Below are positions 47,852-59,929 of a DNA stretch of 64,000 nucleotides, in pieces. Below the pieces are notes generated by a model. That model made no database searches. It had not been told where the DNA came from and worked only from the letters and a program-made list of their open reading frames with translations. How positions within the stretch are numbered: the stretch's first letter is position 1; each line of letters starts with the position of its first letter. Source of the stretch: Pisaster brevispinus (lineage: Eukaryota > Echinodermata > Asteroidea > Forcipulatida > Asteriidae). Both the position numbers and the translations under genes were made by a program. The stretch spans positions 15,882,258 to 15,946,257 of the forward strand of contig JAMKCF010000001.1 in the NCBI GenBank assembly GCA_023634235.1. The letters run 5' to 3'.

Positions 47852-50800
47852 TGCCGTCTTCCATTAAAACTCTGACTGGATTATTTCCTTCACATGGTGC
47901 AACACAAAGTATATCATCAAAATACTGATCCAGAATTTCCTGACCTATATCTGCTGGCTGCAAACATGTATCAAGTGGAATTCCACGCAAGCGATCCTCG
48001 TCAGTTTCCTCATCACTGTCATTCTTATCAACTACCCCTTCATCACTTTCTGCACTTAATGCAACATCCTCCAATAGTGGATCTTCCCAATCAGTGTTAA
48101 TTTCAATACCTTGATACCACACGTTATTATGTTTAAGGTAATGCAATGCATTCTCTACATTTTTCTTGTTGACAAACTCATACTGATAATGTCCACGATA
48201 AGTCAGCTTTCTCTTTAATTTTACTCTAATCATCTGATCATCATTTCTACTTCTTGGTAATGACTTCACAGTTTCTGTTACATTGGATGGCACACATACA
48301 ACTGGTCCTCTGACACCATGCTGTCCTCCTTTAGGTAATGCTATCATCTTAATGAATGGGATATTTATTGCAATCAAATGTTTTTCTAAACCATTTAAAC
48401 AATCTAACTGCTGTGGAATATCTGTTAGTGTTAAATTATTGACATACGCCTCTGCTGGAAAGTCATTATTGAGTAGTTTCCTATGACATGTGTAGCATAT
48501 CCACAAGCATGATCTGCTAGACTCTATCACATGACAACTTGATGGACAATTTCTACTACAAGTATGAACATAACTTGCAGATAAAATACTAGAGTCTCTG
48601 TATTTATCTTTATTACATTTCAAGACCTGTTTCCGAAAGAGAAGTTTAAGACAAACAGCACAAACATATTCAGGTCCTTGTGAAATTTCTTTCCTAAACA
48701 TCTCTGTCACGTGACTGATACTGAGTCTCTTTTCCTTTTTATTCAAGGCACGTTTGCGATTGTTATTAATCATATTTTCCTTATAAGCTTTATTCGTGTG
48801 ATATTTGTGCTTTCCGTACTGGATTAAGTTTCTCCTGTATTTTGAATTCTGATATTTAGCTTTATTGTATTTGAGTAGTCTTTCTTTGTATCTAACATTG
48901 TTACTATATTTAGATTTGCCAAAGTTAATCAATGTGTCTCTTAATCTCGCATCCTTACAATATTTAGATTTGCTCTTATTAATTAAACTCTCTCTATATC
49001 TAGCATTGTTACTATATTTAGATTTGCTCTTATTAATTAAACTCTCTCTATATCTAGCATTATTGCAATATTTAGATTTGCCCTTGTTAATTAGGCTCTC
49101 TTTATAGTTAGCATTGTTCGCGTATTTTGATTTTCCATCACTAATCAACGTTTCTCTAAAGTGAGCATTTTCTTTGTACTTTTTTTTACTATTGATCCTC
49201 ACACTGTCTCTATATGAAGGATTGTCTTGGTACTTCTTTTTCATACATACAACTATTTCATTCCTCGATGTCTGATATCTTGCTTTTTGAGCACCAAGTC
49301 TTCCAGATTTAAAACAAAAATTCTCCTGGTATTTCCTTTTCAACTTTTTTTTTATAAATTCAGCATTTTCCTTGTAATTTTTCTTATTGTACTTTGATTT
49401 CTCTTGTTTGTGTTTATCATTGCTATGTTTCATTTTATCACGTTCCTTATGCTTGGCCGTTTTAGATTCTTTTGGTTTCATTTCTTTCAGCTGCACAGAC
49501 TGTTTGTATCTTTCTCTAGCTTTCTCCCTTGCTAATTTTTGCTTTAATTTCAAATTGACACGCTTTTTCCTTTTTGGTTTCACAGTTTTTGCTGTCACTT
49601 TGTTCACTACAGTTTTTGCTGTCACTTTGTTCACTACACTTTTTGCTGTCACTTTGTTCACTACAGTTTTCAGACTATCGTTATGTTTAAATACTATGGA
49701 TTCATCACACTGCAATGTCTGCTTCAAAGATGTTTTTTGTTTTCTTTTCACCTCAGATAACTTCACAGTTATCTCAGCAACTGACAAAACAACATCATAA
49801 TGGACTCTTCCTCTGTGATACAAATAAATTGCCATTCCTAAACTTGGACAGTTGTTGTCAAAATAATTTGTAGAAAATCTATACCAATTATTTACATCAT
49901 CAAATGTACATATGTTAACTTGTAACATATCAACCATTGCCATTATTTCAAGCTCTGTTGCCCATGTTCCACTATCATACATCATTTGTGTCATTACATA
50001 GTCCTCCAGGCTAACAAATCCATCTCTCAAAACACATTGAAATTTACCTTGGTTTTTCAACAAGTGATTAACAGTAGCAATCCTCAACTTCATATGACTG
50101 TTTTCAGATCCCGATAGAGCATATGAAATTGCTCGGAAGAAACAATTACCATCACCTCTAATCTTCTTCACATGATCAGGCTTTCCAATTACTGCACATT
50201 CTTCAGAGACAATAGAAGACTTCAAATGTGATTTTTCAATTTCAAGCTTATCACAAATACTCTGTTGAAACTCAAACGTGAGAGGAGTAAATGTCAACAC
50301 ATTTGGTCGAGATAGCCCAATGATTTCAATATCAAGACTTTCAGAACCCGTGTCAGTATCTACATGTAGCACATCACCTTCAATGTCATGACTGTTCATT
50401 TTGTTACAATTAAAGCTTCCAACATCAGAACTGTTACTCCCATCATCTACACTATTTCCAAGTCTACAAGTAGAAGCCCTTTCTGATTGATCATCCTCCT
50501 CAAGAGTCAAATCCACTACATCATCTTGCAACATATCCATACTCCAGTCCTTACAATCATCAACTACACTATTAGTACAAGTAGGTTTGGCTTGCATATG
50601 TTCCTGCGTACATGTTACAGCATTGTCGCTTATGCACAGATTGACACCAGTTATTTCAAACTGTTCATTAACTGACAGATTCATTGATTGAGCTAAATTG
50701 AGACAATACCTGTAAACACCATGCCATGAAACTGCACGCATCATAATGCTTGTCCCATCTTCAACTTGACTGCCATGCACATTTCTAGAATGAGAATCAA

Positions 50801-52787
50801 ACACATAATAAATACCATCTTCAGCAATCACTGCAAAAGTGCTTCCATGAAAACATATGAAACATGCTAGGTATATCTGAATTGTTTGTTCTACAGCTTT
50901 TCTAAGTGAAATCATGTCGTACTCTTCTAAACTTGGATCATTTTCATTAAACGTTCCAGTCACAGGTTCCCCGTAATTCATACTGAAGTTGCTTTCATAC
51001 ACATTTAAATCGGTTGGTAACTCACTAACAAGCAGATACTCATTACTCATGGTTGAACTTCTCTGTAAAAATCCATATAACTCATTACCAGTATTCAGCA
51101 CATTGTCCATTTCATTCAATTGCCAATATTTCAAACATTTTGTCTGACTTCTCATAATAGCACTAAGGCTCATTGCCACACACTGCTTTCCACTGTTCCT
51201 TCCAAATCTAACATCACCTTGATGACAACTGCCTTGTACAACCAATGTTTGATCAATTACCTTATGGTTACTATTCACAGTTTCACATTTCATTTTGGCA
51301 GGTTTCAACTCACATGCATCTTTAAATGTCATTTTGTGGCTCTCATTGTTTGTATTTGTATCAGCCTTTCTCTTCGATGTGTGTCTAGGACAGTCTGTTT
51401 TATTTTTATATCTTTCTCTATGATTCACTGTTTCCATCTGCTTTTTAGATTTCTTCGACCCAACTTCAATCACATCAAATTCACATTCAGGTGCTTCTTT
51501 CTCGAGTGTGGTTTTTGGAGCATTCCTGGTACTACTCTGTGTTTTTGTTTTTACAGTCTCATTAATGAACAGCAACGATCTAGAACTTTGAGATCTTGTA
51601 ACCATTTTTGGCGACACTTCAGATTGTGTTCTGTCATGTGCTTTGTCTTTAAACTTTGATTTACAGCTTACACTTGGCTTATCGGAGGAAGTTGAATTTG
51701 TTTTTTTCTTTCTTAAGTTGTAACCACCAGTTTGTTTTCTCAATGACTGCTTACTTCTGTTCAGTTCAACATACCCGTGTCCTGCCATTGATGAGCTATG
51801 TATTCTTGCTTTCTTCTTTGCATCCATCTGATCCATAAACCCATCAGTGAAACACTGGTCCATTCCATTATGTGCCAAGTCAAAAATATTCTCATCTGTA
51901 GATATACCAAAATTATGAAACAAAGTGTCACTGTAATTACCATGTCCACATTTACGGCAAACCCAAGTGAATGTCTTACAAATCAAATGTTTCTTCAAAT
52001 CCAAAAAACCTGAACAACTAGTGTGAAACCAAACACAACATTTATCACATTGCATCTTCCTTGTGGCACATTTATCAATTTTATCACAAAGCCAACAGAT
52101 AGATGAATTGCCATGGTCAACAACTTTTAACTCCTGGAGTTTTTGTTTTCCAAATTCACAAGTCTTTCTCTTCTTACCAGCTTTTGACCTTATCTTGTCC
52201 TTCAATATATTTTTGACTTTCTTTGCTCTCCTATCTTGATCTGCATTAATTATTTTGTTGATAGTTCTTCTTGTATGGCCAAATATGGTTTTCCTCAGCT
52301 CTTCATGTGTATGTCTATCAACCTTTTTCATACGAACTTCTACAGATTTACCATTTTTGCGATAATTATACATCATGCGTTTCTTGGACTTTTTGGTTAC
52401 TCTTGTGTGGCTCGGTACTGTGTATCCACTTGTTTGAATCTTCCTATTCTTTTTCTGGCGTTTGTGGCTCTTCTTACATGTACATATTTCAATTACTTTC
52501 CTTTTCAAAAGTGCGATGACCTTTATGTCTCTCCATTTGGTACACATTTTGATTACTTCGATTCTTATGTTTCCGAGGGCCAGTTTTGTGAATCTTAAAT
52601 GGACTGTTCTCTCTCTGCTTTTCATCACTTCTGTCATAGCTTCTACAGTTTTGGAGACTTTTTCCTTGCCACTTAAGCTCAACATTGTCCTTACTCTTCT
52701 CAGGCCTCTCATTGTTTTCAACCTTATCATGCTCATAACTTTCCATCTTACCGTTTTCATGACTCTGATTCTCAAGCTTCTCATCAA
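47799..52787 (-). CDS. Helentron upstream part: PHD, C76-like protease, OTU, DUF6570 (1,662 codons)
   Basis: Residue numbers from the ORF start at 52,787. PHD finger ~231-280 (CWLC...FHTSC...WVCRKC). C76-like protease ~518-705, with Cys536 in GKQC and Asp664/His666 in FDSHS. SUMO-interacting-like VVDLT ~757-761 followed by acidic residues. OTU ~872-1,002, with Asp879/Cys882 in GDGNCFF and His996. VNKVTAK repeats 1,042-1,068. Basic KSKY..NN repeats ~1,140-1,345. Cys-rich DUF6570-like domain ~1,375-1,565. Acidic linker to Rep. The first ~93 residues are a wrong frame: a ~94-bp deletion near 52,507 relative to unit A fuses frames. At the other end an extra A at 47,821-47,825 ends the frame just inside Rep; without it this and the next ORF would be one polyprotein. 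The two protease domains may process the product or remove ubiquitin (inference). Confidence 0.85.
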   Translation of the reverse strand: MMRSLRIRVMKTVRWKVMSMIRLKTMRGLRRVRTMLSLSGKEKVSKTVEAMTEVMKSRERTVHLRFTKLALGNIRIEVIKMCTKWRDIKVIALLKRKVIEICTCKKSHKRQKKNRKIQTSGYTVPSHTRVTKKSKKRMMYNYRKNGKSVEVRMKKVDRHTHEELRKTIFGHTRRTINKIINADQDRRAKKVKNILKDKIRSKAGKKRKTCEFGKQKLQELKVVDHGNSSICWLCDKIDKCATRKMQCDKCCVWFHTSCSGFLDLKKHLICKTFTWVCRKCGHGNYSDTLFHNFGISTDENIFDLAHNGMDQCFTDGFMDQMDAKKKARIHSSSMAGHGYVELNRSKQSLRKQTGGYNLRKKKTNSTSSDKPSVSCKSKFKDKAHDRTQSEVSPKMVTRSQSSRSLLFINETVKTKTQSSTRNAPKTTLEKEAPECEFDVIEVGSKKSKKQMETVNHRERYKNKTDCPRHTSKRKADTNTNNESHKMTFKDACELKPAKMKCETVNSNHKVIDQTLVVQGSCHQGDVRFGRNSGKQCVAMSLSAIMRSQTKCLKYWQLNEMDNVLNTGNELYGFLQRSSTMSNEYLLVSELPTDLNVYESNFSMNYGEPVTGTFNENDPSLEEYDMISLRKAVEQTIQIYLACFICFHGSTFAVIAEDGIYYVFDSHSRNVHGSQVEDGTSIMMRAVSWHGVYRYCLNLAQSMNLSVNEQFEITGVNLCISDNAVTCTQEHMQAKPTCTNSVVDDCKDWSMDMLQDDVVDLTLEEDDQSERASTCRLGNSVDDGSNSSDVGSFNCNKMNSHDIEGDVLHVDTDTGSESLDIEIIGLSRPNVLTFTPLTFEFQQSICDKLEIEKSHLKSSIVSEECAVIGKPDHVKKIRGDGNCFFRAISYALSGSENSHMKLRIATVNHLLKNQGKFQCVLRDGFVSLEDYVMTQMMYDSGTWATELEIMAMVDMLQVNICTFDDVNNWYRFSTNYFDNNCPSLGMAIYLYHRGRVHYDVVLSVAEITVKLSEVKRKQKTSLKQTLQCDESIVFKHNDSLKTVVNKVTAKSVVNKVTAKTVVNKVTAKTVKPKRKKRVNLKLKQKLAREKARERYKQSVQLKEMKPKESKTAKHKERDKMKHSNDKHKQEKSKYNKKNYKENAEFIKKKLKRKYQENFCFKSGRLGAQKARYQTSRNEIVVCMKKKYQDNPSYRDSVRINSKKKYKENAHFRETLISDGKSKYANNANYKESLINKGKSKYCNNARYRESLINKSKSKYSNNARYRESLINKSKSKYCKDARLRDTLINFGKSKYSNNVRYKERLLKYNKAKYQNSKYRRNLIQYGKHKYHTNKAYKENMINNNRKRALNKKEKRLSISHVTEMFRKEISQGPEYVCAVCLKLLFRKQVLKCNKDKYRDSSILSASYVHTCSRNCPSSCHVIESSRSCLWICYTCHRKLLNNDFPAEAYVNNLTLTDIPQQLDCLNGLEKHLIAINIPFIKMIALPKGGQHGVRGPVVCVPSNVTETVKSLPRSRNDDQMIRVKLKRKLTYRGHYQYEFVNKKNVENALHYLKHNNVWYQGIEINTDWEDPLLEDVALSAESDEGVVDKNDSDEETDEDRLRGIPLDTCLQPADIGQEILDQYFDDILCVAPCEGNNPVRVLMEDGNEAKCFPTLFFSRNSHI

Positions 52788-53202
52788 TCTGATACTTCAT
52801 ATGATTTTCATGTTTCATATAACTTCTATCATCATTACAATGTTTATCAATCATATCATTACAACGTTCATCAATCATATCATTACAACGTTTATCAATC
52901 ATATCATTACAACGTTCATCAATCATATCATTACAACGTTCATCAATCATATCATTACAATTTTATGGCTGTCACTGATAGCCTGCACATCTGCAAGTTT
53001 CTCAGTAACGTCCTCAAGCATAGACACTTGAGTACTTTGTGAAAAGGAAGAATAGATCACAGAAGAACAAACACAAGTGGAAAAAAAAGTGGTCAAGTCA
53101 GAAAGAAACACATCTGTCAGAGAACATCCTTCCAGTCCACATCAGACATCGCAAAGCCACCTCCTTTTCTCTCAAAGCTACATGGTATTTCGGCATCTCG
53201 TT
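52788..53202 (-). pseudogene. Helentron copy B, damaged N-terminal exon
   Basis: Splice acceptor (ttctgttatttttcag on the minus strand) at 53,203, then ATG at 53,194-53,196 reading MPKYHVALREKEVALRC. A 2-bp loss near 53,108 and a 1-bp loss near 52,963 (relative to unit A) break the frame. The native frame then goes on through five CNDMIDER-type units and [18 protein letters not shown] toward 52,507. A has six repeat units. This exon makes copy B unable to express its own N-terminus. Confidence 0.6.
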
Positions 53203-53204
53203 CT

Positions 53205-54489
53205 GAAAAATAACAGAACAAAACAAACCCAACAATGTTAATGCATTGACTGTGTATAAAAAAAAATGTATATTTATGATGAAACAACTATGAGAACTCA
53301 ATCGCTATGGCCACAGTAATTCCAAATTGAAATTGGTTGCACTTCCATTGCATTGTTTGTAATTTTGTAATGTTCTGTTTATGTTTGCTAGCAAATAAAA
53401 TGAAATCTAGCACATCCAATTACAGACCAACATGCTGCATGCATTTACCCTGCAAGTGATGATATCACTTTGCCAAACAATACCCAACAGAACAACAAAG
53501 ATTATACTTAGAAACAGGCAATTTGTAACTATTCAACTGACTTGTCCAAACTGCATAAAACCACTATGGACTTAGACCTATCTTTTATTCAGTTCAATTA
53601 AAAAGCTTACTATTTAAAATTATACAAAAACAAGTGAAGGCCTATACTACTGCTCTTTATTTAAAAAAACATAAAAAGAAATGACAGCTATACGATCATC
53701 ACAAATTGCACAAACATTGCAAGTTCAGCACTCACAGGCCTACTACAGTAAAATGAATTATTTTTCAAAATGTAAACAAAAACAACATTTCTTAATAATT
53801 GTAATAAAAAAGTGAAAGCTTCCATGAAAGCTTCACCTTTCAAGAAACACCTAAATGAAATAATGATAAATCCCCCAACTTTGTCAAAGATAAAATGACT
53901 ATTGCACAAGTATTCTAGAAAAAACTTGCTGCCTAATTATCAACAAAATACTACCACTGACAAAGTCACAACGCACTGTCCATGCTGACTATCTAATCCA
54001 GATTGAGTACTTTAAGTTTCTAAAATCTAATCATTATTTTAACTTGTGTCGGTCATGTCGGTATGTCCAACTCTCAACCTAAATAAGACTCAGACAACTG
54101 TTGACGTTACAAAATAACAACTAATAAACAAACAAAATACATCATCCATGAACAATAAATGTAAAGTTTTCCAGAGAATTTTACAATTATAAAGCTACAT
54201 AAAAATAACTCTCGTGAGGCCAATCCACTTTGTATCCTTGGCCAGCCCAAACACTTGTAAATGCAATCAACGTGTGATGGGATGTTTTTAAAACATTTGT
54301 CAGCAAACGGGGTATCTACAAACATGACAAGTAGCATTCGATCAGTAAGTTTCAACTATTCGAGACCTGCCGGACCAAAAACCACACAGGCAAGGCAATT
54401 TGACTACAGAACACCCCCGTACATGTGTTCAATTTCAAAGCATTCATATATATACGGAGAAACCCTTCACTATGCCAGAAACACGAATA
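53205..54489. other. Upstream intron/5' region of Helentron copy B
   Basis: Counterpart of 19,598-20,815, including ctatactact..ctttatttaaaaaaac. No exon, promoter or RNA gene recognised. Confidence 0.5.
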
Positions 54490-57400
54490 ACTAGACCTAG
54501 AATTTTTGTTTATTACAAAAATACGGTGTTCGGTGGAACGTTACATGATGACGTAGTTCAAAAACATTGAACATAAAAAGATGAATTTTTATACAATGTG
54601 TTGTTTTTTATAGTTAAACTTGTACCACACTTTGTAACAACTCCCGTTTCTTGACAAATGTTTATGTTTGTATTACATTGGCATCAGGTTTTTTGGTTTT
54701 ATTTTGCACCTCAAAGCCCTTGAAAAATTTCGCCCATCTGGCACGGGATATTGTACGTACAGATTGTGCAATGCCAGTTGTATTATATTATTTCAATTAA
54801 TTATTTGTATTTTCCTGTTTAACCGGAAGTCAAGGTTAAATGGTTAAGTTGAATGTTGTGTATGTCGTTTCTTAAGTTTCTTAAGTTATTACCATCAATA
54901 AATAAAAATTCAAATGTGTTGTTGAGAAATTATTTTTCTTGTGTACTGCGTGTTTAATTTTTCAATACCGTTCAGACGACGTATGGATTGTAACAATCCA
55001 TTGTGTGGTTAAGGAGTTATGAATTTTTCAAATATTACACGGACTACCATTATTTGGATGTGCAATATACCATGAAATAGCGAGCGACGCCAAATGTATT
55101 CCTATAGATGGCTTTACAGTTTCAATCAAAGATCGTATAGCGACGGCGCTAACAATCTTTGGTTTCAATACAGACATGTTAACTTAAAAACCACGCGCAC
55201 AATGTACATGTGGCTGTATGGACGTGTAGTAGCGATACCTTGACTACACGTGCTCGTACACGTGCGTGGCTGGTAGACACTTGCGCTTTGATGTCAAGTT
55301 TGAACCAAATGCAAAGATTAAAATGTTATTATTTCTGTGCAAAATTTACGGCAGGATAACTCATCTATATCCTGATGCAAAATTCAGGTTAAAAGGTTGA
55401 ATAGTTTTTGAGATATGAATTTTTCAAACTTTCAACTTCCAATTTTATTCGGAAGTCAAGGTCAAATGGGGTCATGTTGTGTGTAGCATTTGTTGACCTT
55501 TTAACGACCAATCCGATGATGTGTAGATTGTAAAAATCCAACATGTGGTTCATGAGTTATGATTTTTTACAAATAATAAACTTTGATTTCAAAATGTAAT
55601 TCAATACCTGATGACGTCATCATGACATCATTAAGCTTGTGTCGTCTTGATACTAAGGTTCAACTGTCAATACTTGTAGCTTTTGTTAATCTTTATGCAA
55701 GATCATAGCATGAAGGTTTTTCATATGAAACTTCAACTTCCGGTTTTGACAGGAACTAAAGGTCAACTGGGGTCACACTCTGTAGAAGATATCTAGAATT
55801 GCCCAAAAGCTTTGAAATGGTGTAAGGCCATGAGAATAAAAATGATAGATTTGCGTCCACCGCCCGCTTGCTCTGAAAGCTACCGCCGAAAAATTTCATT
55901 ATTTTCAAAAAATTACATTTTTTTCACAAAAAGGACTCTGCATCACAACTTTTCAAGTTTCAAATCATCAAACAACGGTAAAAGGTTATATTTACGCATT
56001 TTATTAGTAGTATACAAGCAGGGTTCTCCACAGGGTGGACAATGTACAATAATAACATCTCTCATGATAGCGCGGGGTCGACTTAATTATTGAGTCTTTG
56101 AGACAAGGTTCCGTTCATCGACTAAAAATGTAGTCAGGATGCCCTGCGACACAGAGAAAAATGCACGCGAAATGCCGTTACGAAATAGCCGACCTCTGGG
56201 TACCCGTCGCTGCACACTATTAACGGTGGATTGTGCATGTGTACATGTACGTCGGGATTCTGTTGCCCGGGCGCTCGACGATTTTGTCCTGTCGCTACAT
56301 TTTTTGAACGGGCGCATTTGGTATTTTGAGAATTTTGAACAGACGTTTTTTTTTAGTACGCATGGTATGTGAGACAGATGTAGGGAAATCTCAGGAGTTT
56401 GTGTACCCAATATAGCAAGATCACTAGCATTAATAACTACATACACACTTGTTATTATTATTGCAATTACATCGTTGAAGAAGCTTACTACGAGAAAATA
56501 ATGAGTAATGAAAAATGAAAAAAAGCCTCATGTCATTTCAAAAATGCCCGGACGCAAATCTATAACTTTCATTCTCATGGCCTAATGATTATTAATGTAC
56601 CACGTTTCATAAATAAGATACACATTTTTGTATGTGCAAACTTATACTTCCGGTTTGGACCGGAAGTGAAGGTCAAATGGGGTCACACATTGTAAACATT
56701 TGTAGAATCGTCTAAGGGTTTTAAAATCACGTAATTATATTAACAAAAACATTTAAGTAAATGAGATACAATTTTTCATTTACAAAATTTCAACTTCCGG
56801 TTTCGACCGGAAGTAAAGGTCAAATGGGGTCACACTGTGTGTAAGAAGTGTTTAATACCTCGAGAGCTTTTATATGGCACAATTATCATGAATGTAGCAT
56901 ATATGGTTTTTGAGATATGATTATTTTAACATAAAACTTCAATTTAACGTAATGACGTCATCGATGACGTCATCATTCCAAAAATTGTTTTTTGTCATGT
57001 ACACACTGTGTTCTAGGTAATTGGTAAGTTTCAAGTCGGTACAAGCTTTAGTTTTGGAGGTAGCAAAATAAAAAAAAATTCGACCTCGTCTACGACTTTC
57101 GTTGTGACGTAGCTATGACGTCACGTAATATATTTCTAGAATGCTCGTGAGCTAAACAAAATATTATTCATTGAAAGTTTTTTCATATTTTGCTTCACTT
57201 AGGCTCCAGAGCCCCAAATAACATAATTTGTACCTTTAACTTCCGATTTCAACCGGAAGTCAAGGTCAAATGGGGTCATGTTGTGTGTAGCATTTGTTGA
57301 CCTTTTAACGACCAATCCGATGATGTACAGATTGTAAAAATCCAACATGTGATTCATGAGTTATGATTTTTTACAAATATTAAACTTTGATTTAATGTAA

Positions 57401-57932
57401 TTCAATACCCGATGACGTCATCATGACATCATCATGTTTGTGGCCTCTTGATGATAATGTCCAATTGCCTTATGAGTTTCAATGTTCAAATCAATTTCAA
57501 TTTTGAGTTATGACAAAAATTTGAATTTTGTTACGAAAAAACACAAAGGCAGACTTTGACCTTCCGTTAAGACCGGAAGTGAAGGTCATACGATTTTTGC
57601 GTTAACTTTTCAAATGTTTTCCTAATCTTGATCTATCATATGCCCAATTTTGAGTTTCATAGCTTTCAAATTCACGAAGATACAGCACAAAGCAAATGGT
57701 CTGTTTTCAACATTAAAAACCTTGTCATGACGTCATCAATGTCGTCATCATTCCAAAAAAGTGGCGGTTTCATCTACTCACTATTGCCTATGTACACAGT
57801 AAGTTTTAAGTTTGTACAAGCTTTACTTTTGTTTAAAATTGCTGGAGAAGGTTCGGAGGGAAAGAAGAACACGAGGAAAAAAAAAAAACAGAACAATAAC
57901 AATAGTTGTTCGGCTGTAAGCCGAACACCTAA
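54490..57932 (+). mobile_element. ~3.4-kb B-only insertion, Helitron-like right end
   Basis: Unit A reads from cacgaa...aatac straight to aatgaagatg (around 20,820), so this DNA is extra in B. The right end has a 9-bp-arm hairpin (57,907-57,927, TGTTCGGCT-GTA-AGCCGAACA) followed by CTAA and a T, the Helitron CTRR rule. GGTGTTCGG at 54,525-54,533 is the inverse of the outer right end, lying ~35 bp in from the left limit, like the asymmetric inverted repeats of Helentron-type elements. Inside, modules with GGTCAAATGGGGTCA and ACTTCCGGTTT.GACCGGAAGT repeat; a ~190-bp piece near 55,437 recurs near 57,240. No credible protein. The exact left end is uncertain. Confidence 0.65.
55826..56582. mobile_element. 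Nested 757-bp MITE with TAA target duplication
   Basis: 33-bp inverted ends, matching at about 30 positions, start GGCCATGAGAAT and share ATAGATTTGCGTCC. TAA flanks both sides (55,823-55,825 and 56,583-56,585). A 3-bp TAA duplication fits PIF/Harbinger. It lies within the 54,490-57,932 insertion and is therefore younger than it. A 119-codon open frame inside resembles no family I know and is probably chance. Confidence 0.75.
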
Positions 57933-58399
57933 TGAAGATGATTTCCTACTCAAAGTCAATAATTTCTCTGAAAAGCTAAGAGGCTATGACATCTGACAGA
58001 TAAACAAAATCACACAAAAAGTATCACACAAAGAACGATCAAATTTGATTCACAAACAGCAGGAAAAAACGAAAGCAAAACTCCATCATTGGTTTTTAGA
58101 TTCCCCAATTTTATGAGACTAAGCCTATGCTTTTCAGAGTTCAAGAAAACAAATTTGATTTCGTCTATCAATTACACGATTTACAAATACATTCACATCA
58201 ACTATAAAACACGACTAATTAAGTACTAATATATCCCTGATATAAATAACATGAATACAAACAACAAGCTAAACACAAGAAAAATATTTACTCTTCTTCA
58301 CACAAATGCTGTAACATTATTTACCTTCGATTGGCAACTCAACTATGACTGTACACGAGGGATCGAGTAGATAGTTAATACATGTAATAACGAACATTA

Positions 58400-58528
58400 G
58401 GCCGTGTCCGAAACGGCGACTTCGGCTAGAGCTACGGCTAGATTGCCCGCGTCTGCTTATTCTTCAACACTGGCAGACGCGCTGATCTAGCTGTAGCTGT
58501 AGCCGAAGTCGCCGTTTCGGACACGGCC
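58400..58528. mobile_element. 129-bp foldback MITE (B only)
   Basis: 29-bp perfect inverted ends starting GGCCGTGTCCGAAACGGCGA continue as an imperfect match (AGCTAC.GCTAGAT...CGCGTCTGC) to arms of ~57 bp, leaving a ~15-bp loop. Unit A has the empty site (aacattactatgc near 21,250). Flanks are consistent with a TA or TA-containing target, not firmly resolved. Confidence 0.8.
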
Positions 58529-58791
58529 ATACTACTATGCTATGCTACAAACTCTACGTACGCGACAATCCAACGTCGTTTTCATTGATATACGACATCA
58601 ACCGCGTTCCCAGTGGTGAACGCCATTTCTTTTTCGTCTTAGAATGCATTGGTCGATCATAGCCATCATAGGCCAACCTCGTTCCCAGGGGTGATCGATC
58701 TCGCCGCGCCATTTTTTCCCAGCATGCCTTGCTCGATCATAATGACGAGAGGTATCGATACGACGCACTGCCCATGGTAGTGAGGCTGATC

Positions 58792-58970
58792 ATAGGCCCT
58801 TTTCGAAACGACTAGATTTGGCTTTGGATTCGGCTCTCAGGTTAGCTTTGCCCCGCCGGTTGTTTTGCCTATAGTGCGTGCTTCGGGTATACGCGCTCAG
58901 GGCTTCAGACGAAAGAACGGAGCCTCAAAGCCGAATCCAAAGCCGAAGCCGTGATTTCGAATAGGACCAT
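58792..58970. mobile_element. Old ~178-bp MITE-like inverted repeat (unit B)
   Basis: Same element as 22,016-22,193, at the same place: TTTCGAAAC...GGATTCGGCT against AGCCGAATCC...GATTTCGAA. Confidence 0.6.
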
Positions 58971-59012
58971 AGCCTCTGGAAATGTAGCCTTTAGTCAAAG
59001 CGCACCCCCACA

Positions 59013-59117
59013 TCAAACACGACCCCAGTTATAGCGCACGAAAAAAACCAGCACGAGCGCCCCCAGATGTCAAGCACAACCCCAGATACCACGCACAAAA
59101 AAAGACCAGCGCGAGCG
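59013..59117 (+). repeat. GC-rich short direct repeats (unit B)
   Basis: Counterpart of 22,243-22,346: two units around CACGACCCCAG / CACAACCCCAG and GCACGAAAAAA-type tracts. A GCC run near 59,150 is longer than in A. Confidence 0.55.
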
Positions 59118-59193
59118 GCGAAACCTAGCCGCGTGATATCTGGAGGTGCCGCCGCCGCCGCCGCGTGCAACTTGATTAAAAGCTACTGGCAAT

Positions 59194-59451
59194 GTGACTT
59201 TTTATTTAAATTCAGATGTTCATTCCCATTTTACCCGCCAAGCTTCTAATTTTCATATTCCTTACACTCGTACGTCCCTTGCTCATAAAACTATTAAACA
59301 TAAGGGACCCATGCTCTGGAACATGCTTAACAAACAACTTAGAGTCTCCGAAAGTTTATCTATATTTAACGTGTCTTTAAACCTGACACATTGGAATCTT
59401 ACTGTGGATGAGTGTCTAATATATACATGTACGTGTACTTATATAATCTAA
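59194..59451 (+). pseudogene. LINE reverse transcriptase C-terminal remnant (unit B)
   Basis: Same remnant as in unit A: HSHFTRQASNFHIP, RTSLAHKTIKHKGPMLWN, LNKQLRVSESLSIF. The SESLSIF reading here is closer to the usual SxxSLxxFK tail than in A, so B kept this end slightly better. No catalytic RT motifs remain. Confidence 0.65.
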
Positions 59452-59929
59452 ACTGGTATTTTAGTGCTGACCGAGAATGGGTGGTCTCGTCTGATGGAGA
59501 TTCTCACCCACGTAGCCCATTTCCATGCTTGTTATTACCTCCGTGGGATCCCCTGGGTGTGATCACTCATTCTCGTTTGGTAATTTACTGGTAGACCTGC
59601 AAGGCCGTTGTGTTAGTTTTAGTCCACTGTTTCGCTTTCGTCCTTCGTCTGTTTGTTTTAAAGTGATCTACTTAAAATAATTGTTTGAGTACATGCTTGT
59701 GCATTGAGACCTATATTATACTATTTTTTTCCTTAATGACTCGACTCGACAACAGACCTTTTGGTTCACCTAATTGTTATTATCCGTCTCAGTGCAAATG
59801 CATGTCTTTAGGGACCATTGCCTACAAGCTCTGCTTCTTACATGGATCCCTCTGCAGTGCCATGTTTAATTTAACTTTTTTTAAAAAAATCTATACTGTT
59901 AAGTTGTATTGCTTATATTATATCAATCA

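Noticed and set aside
50806..51240. Integrated herpesvirus because of the tegument-protease-like domain
   Set aside because: The domain lies in one frame with PHD, OTU and Helitron domains, and no other viral gene is near.
56087..56446. 119-codon minus-strand ORF in the 757-bp MITE
   Set aside because: No recognisable domain, and the element is a short TIR element; probably chance.
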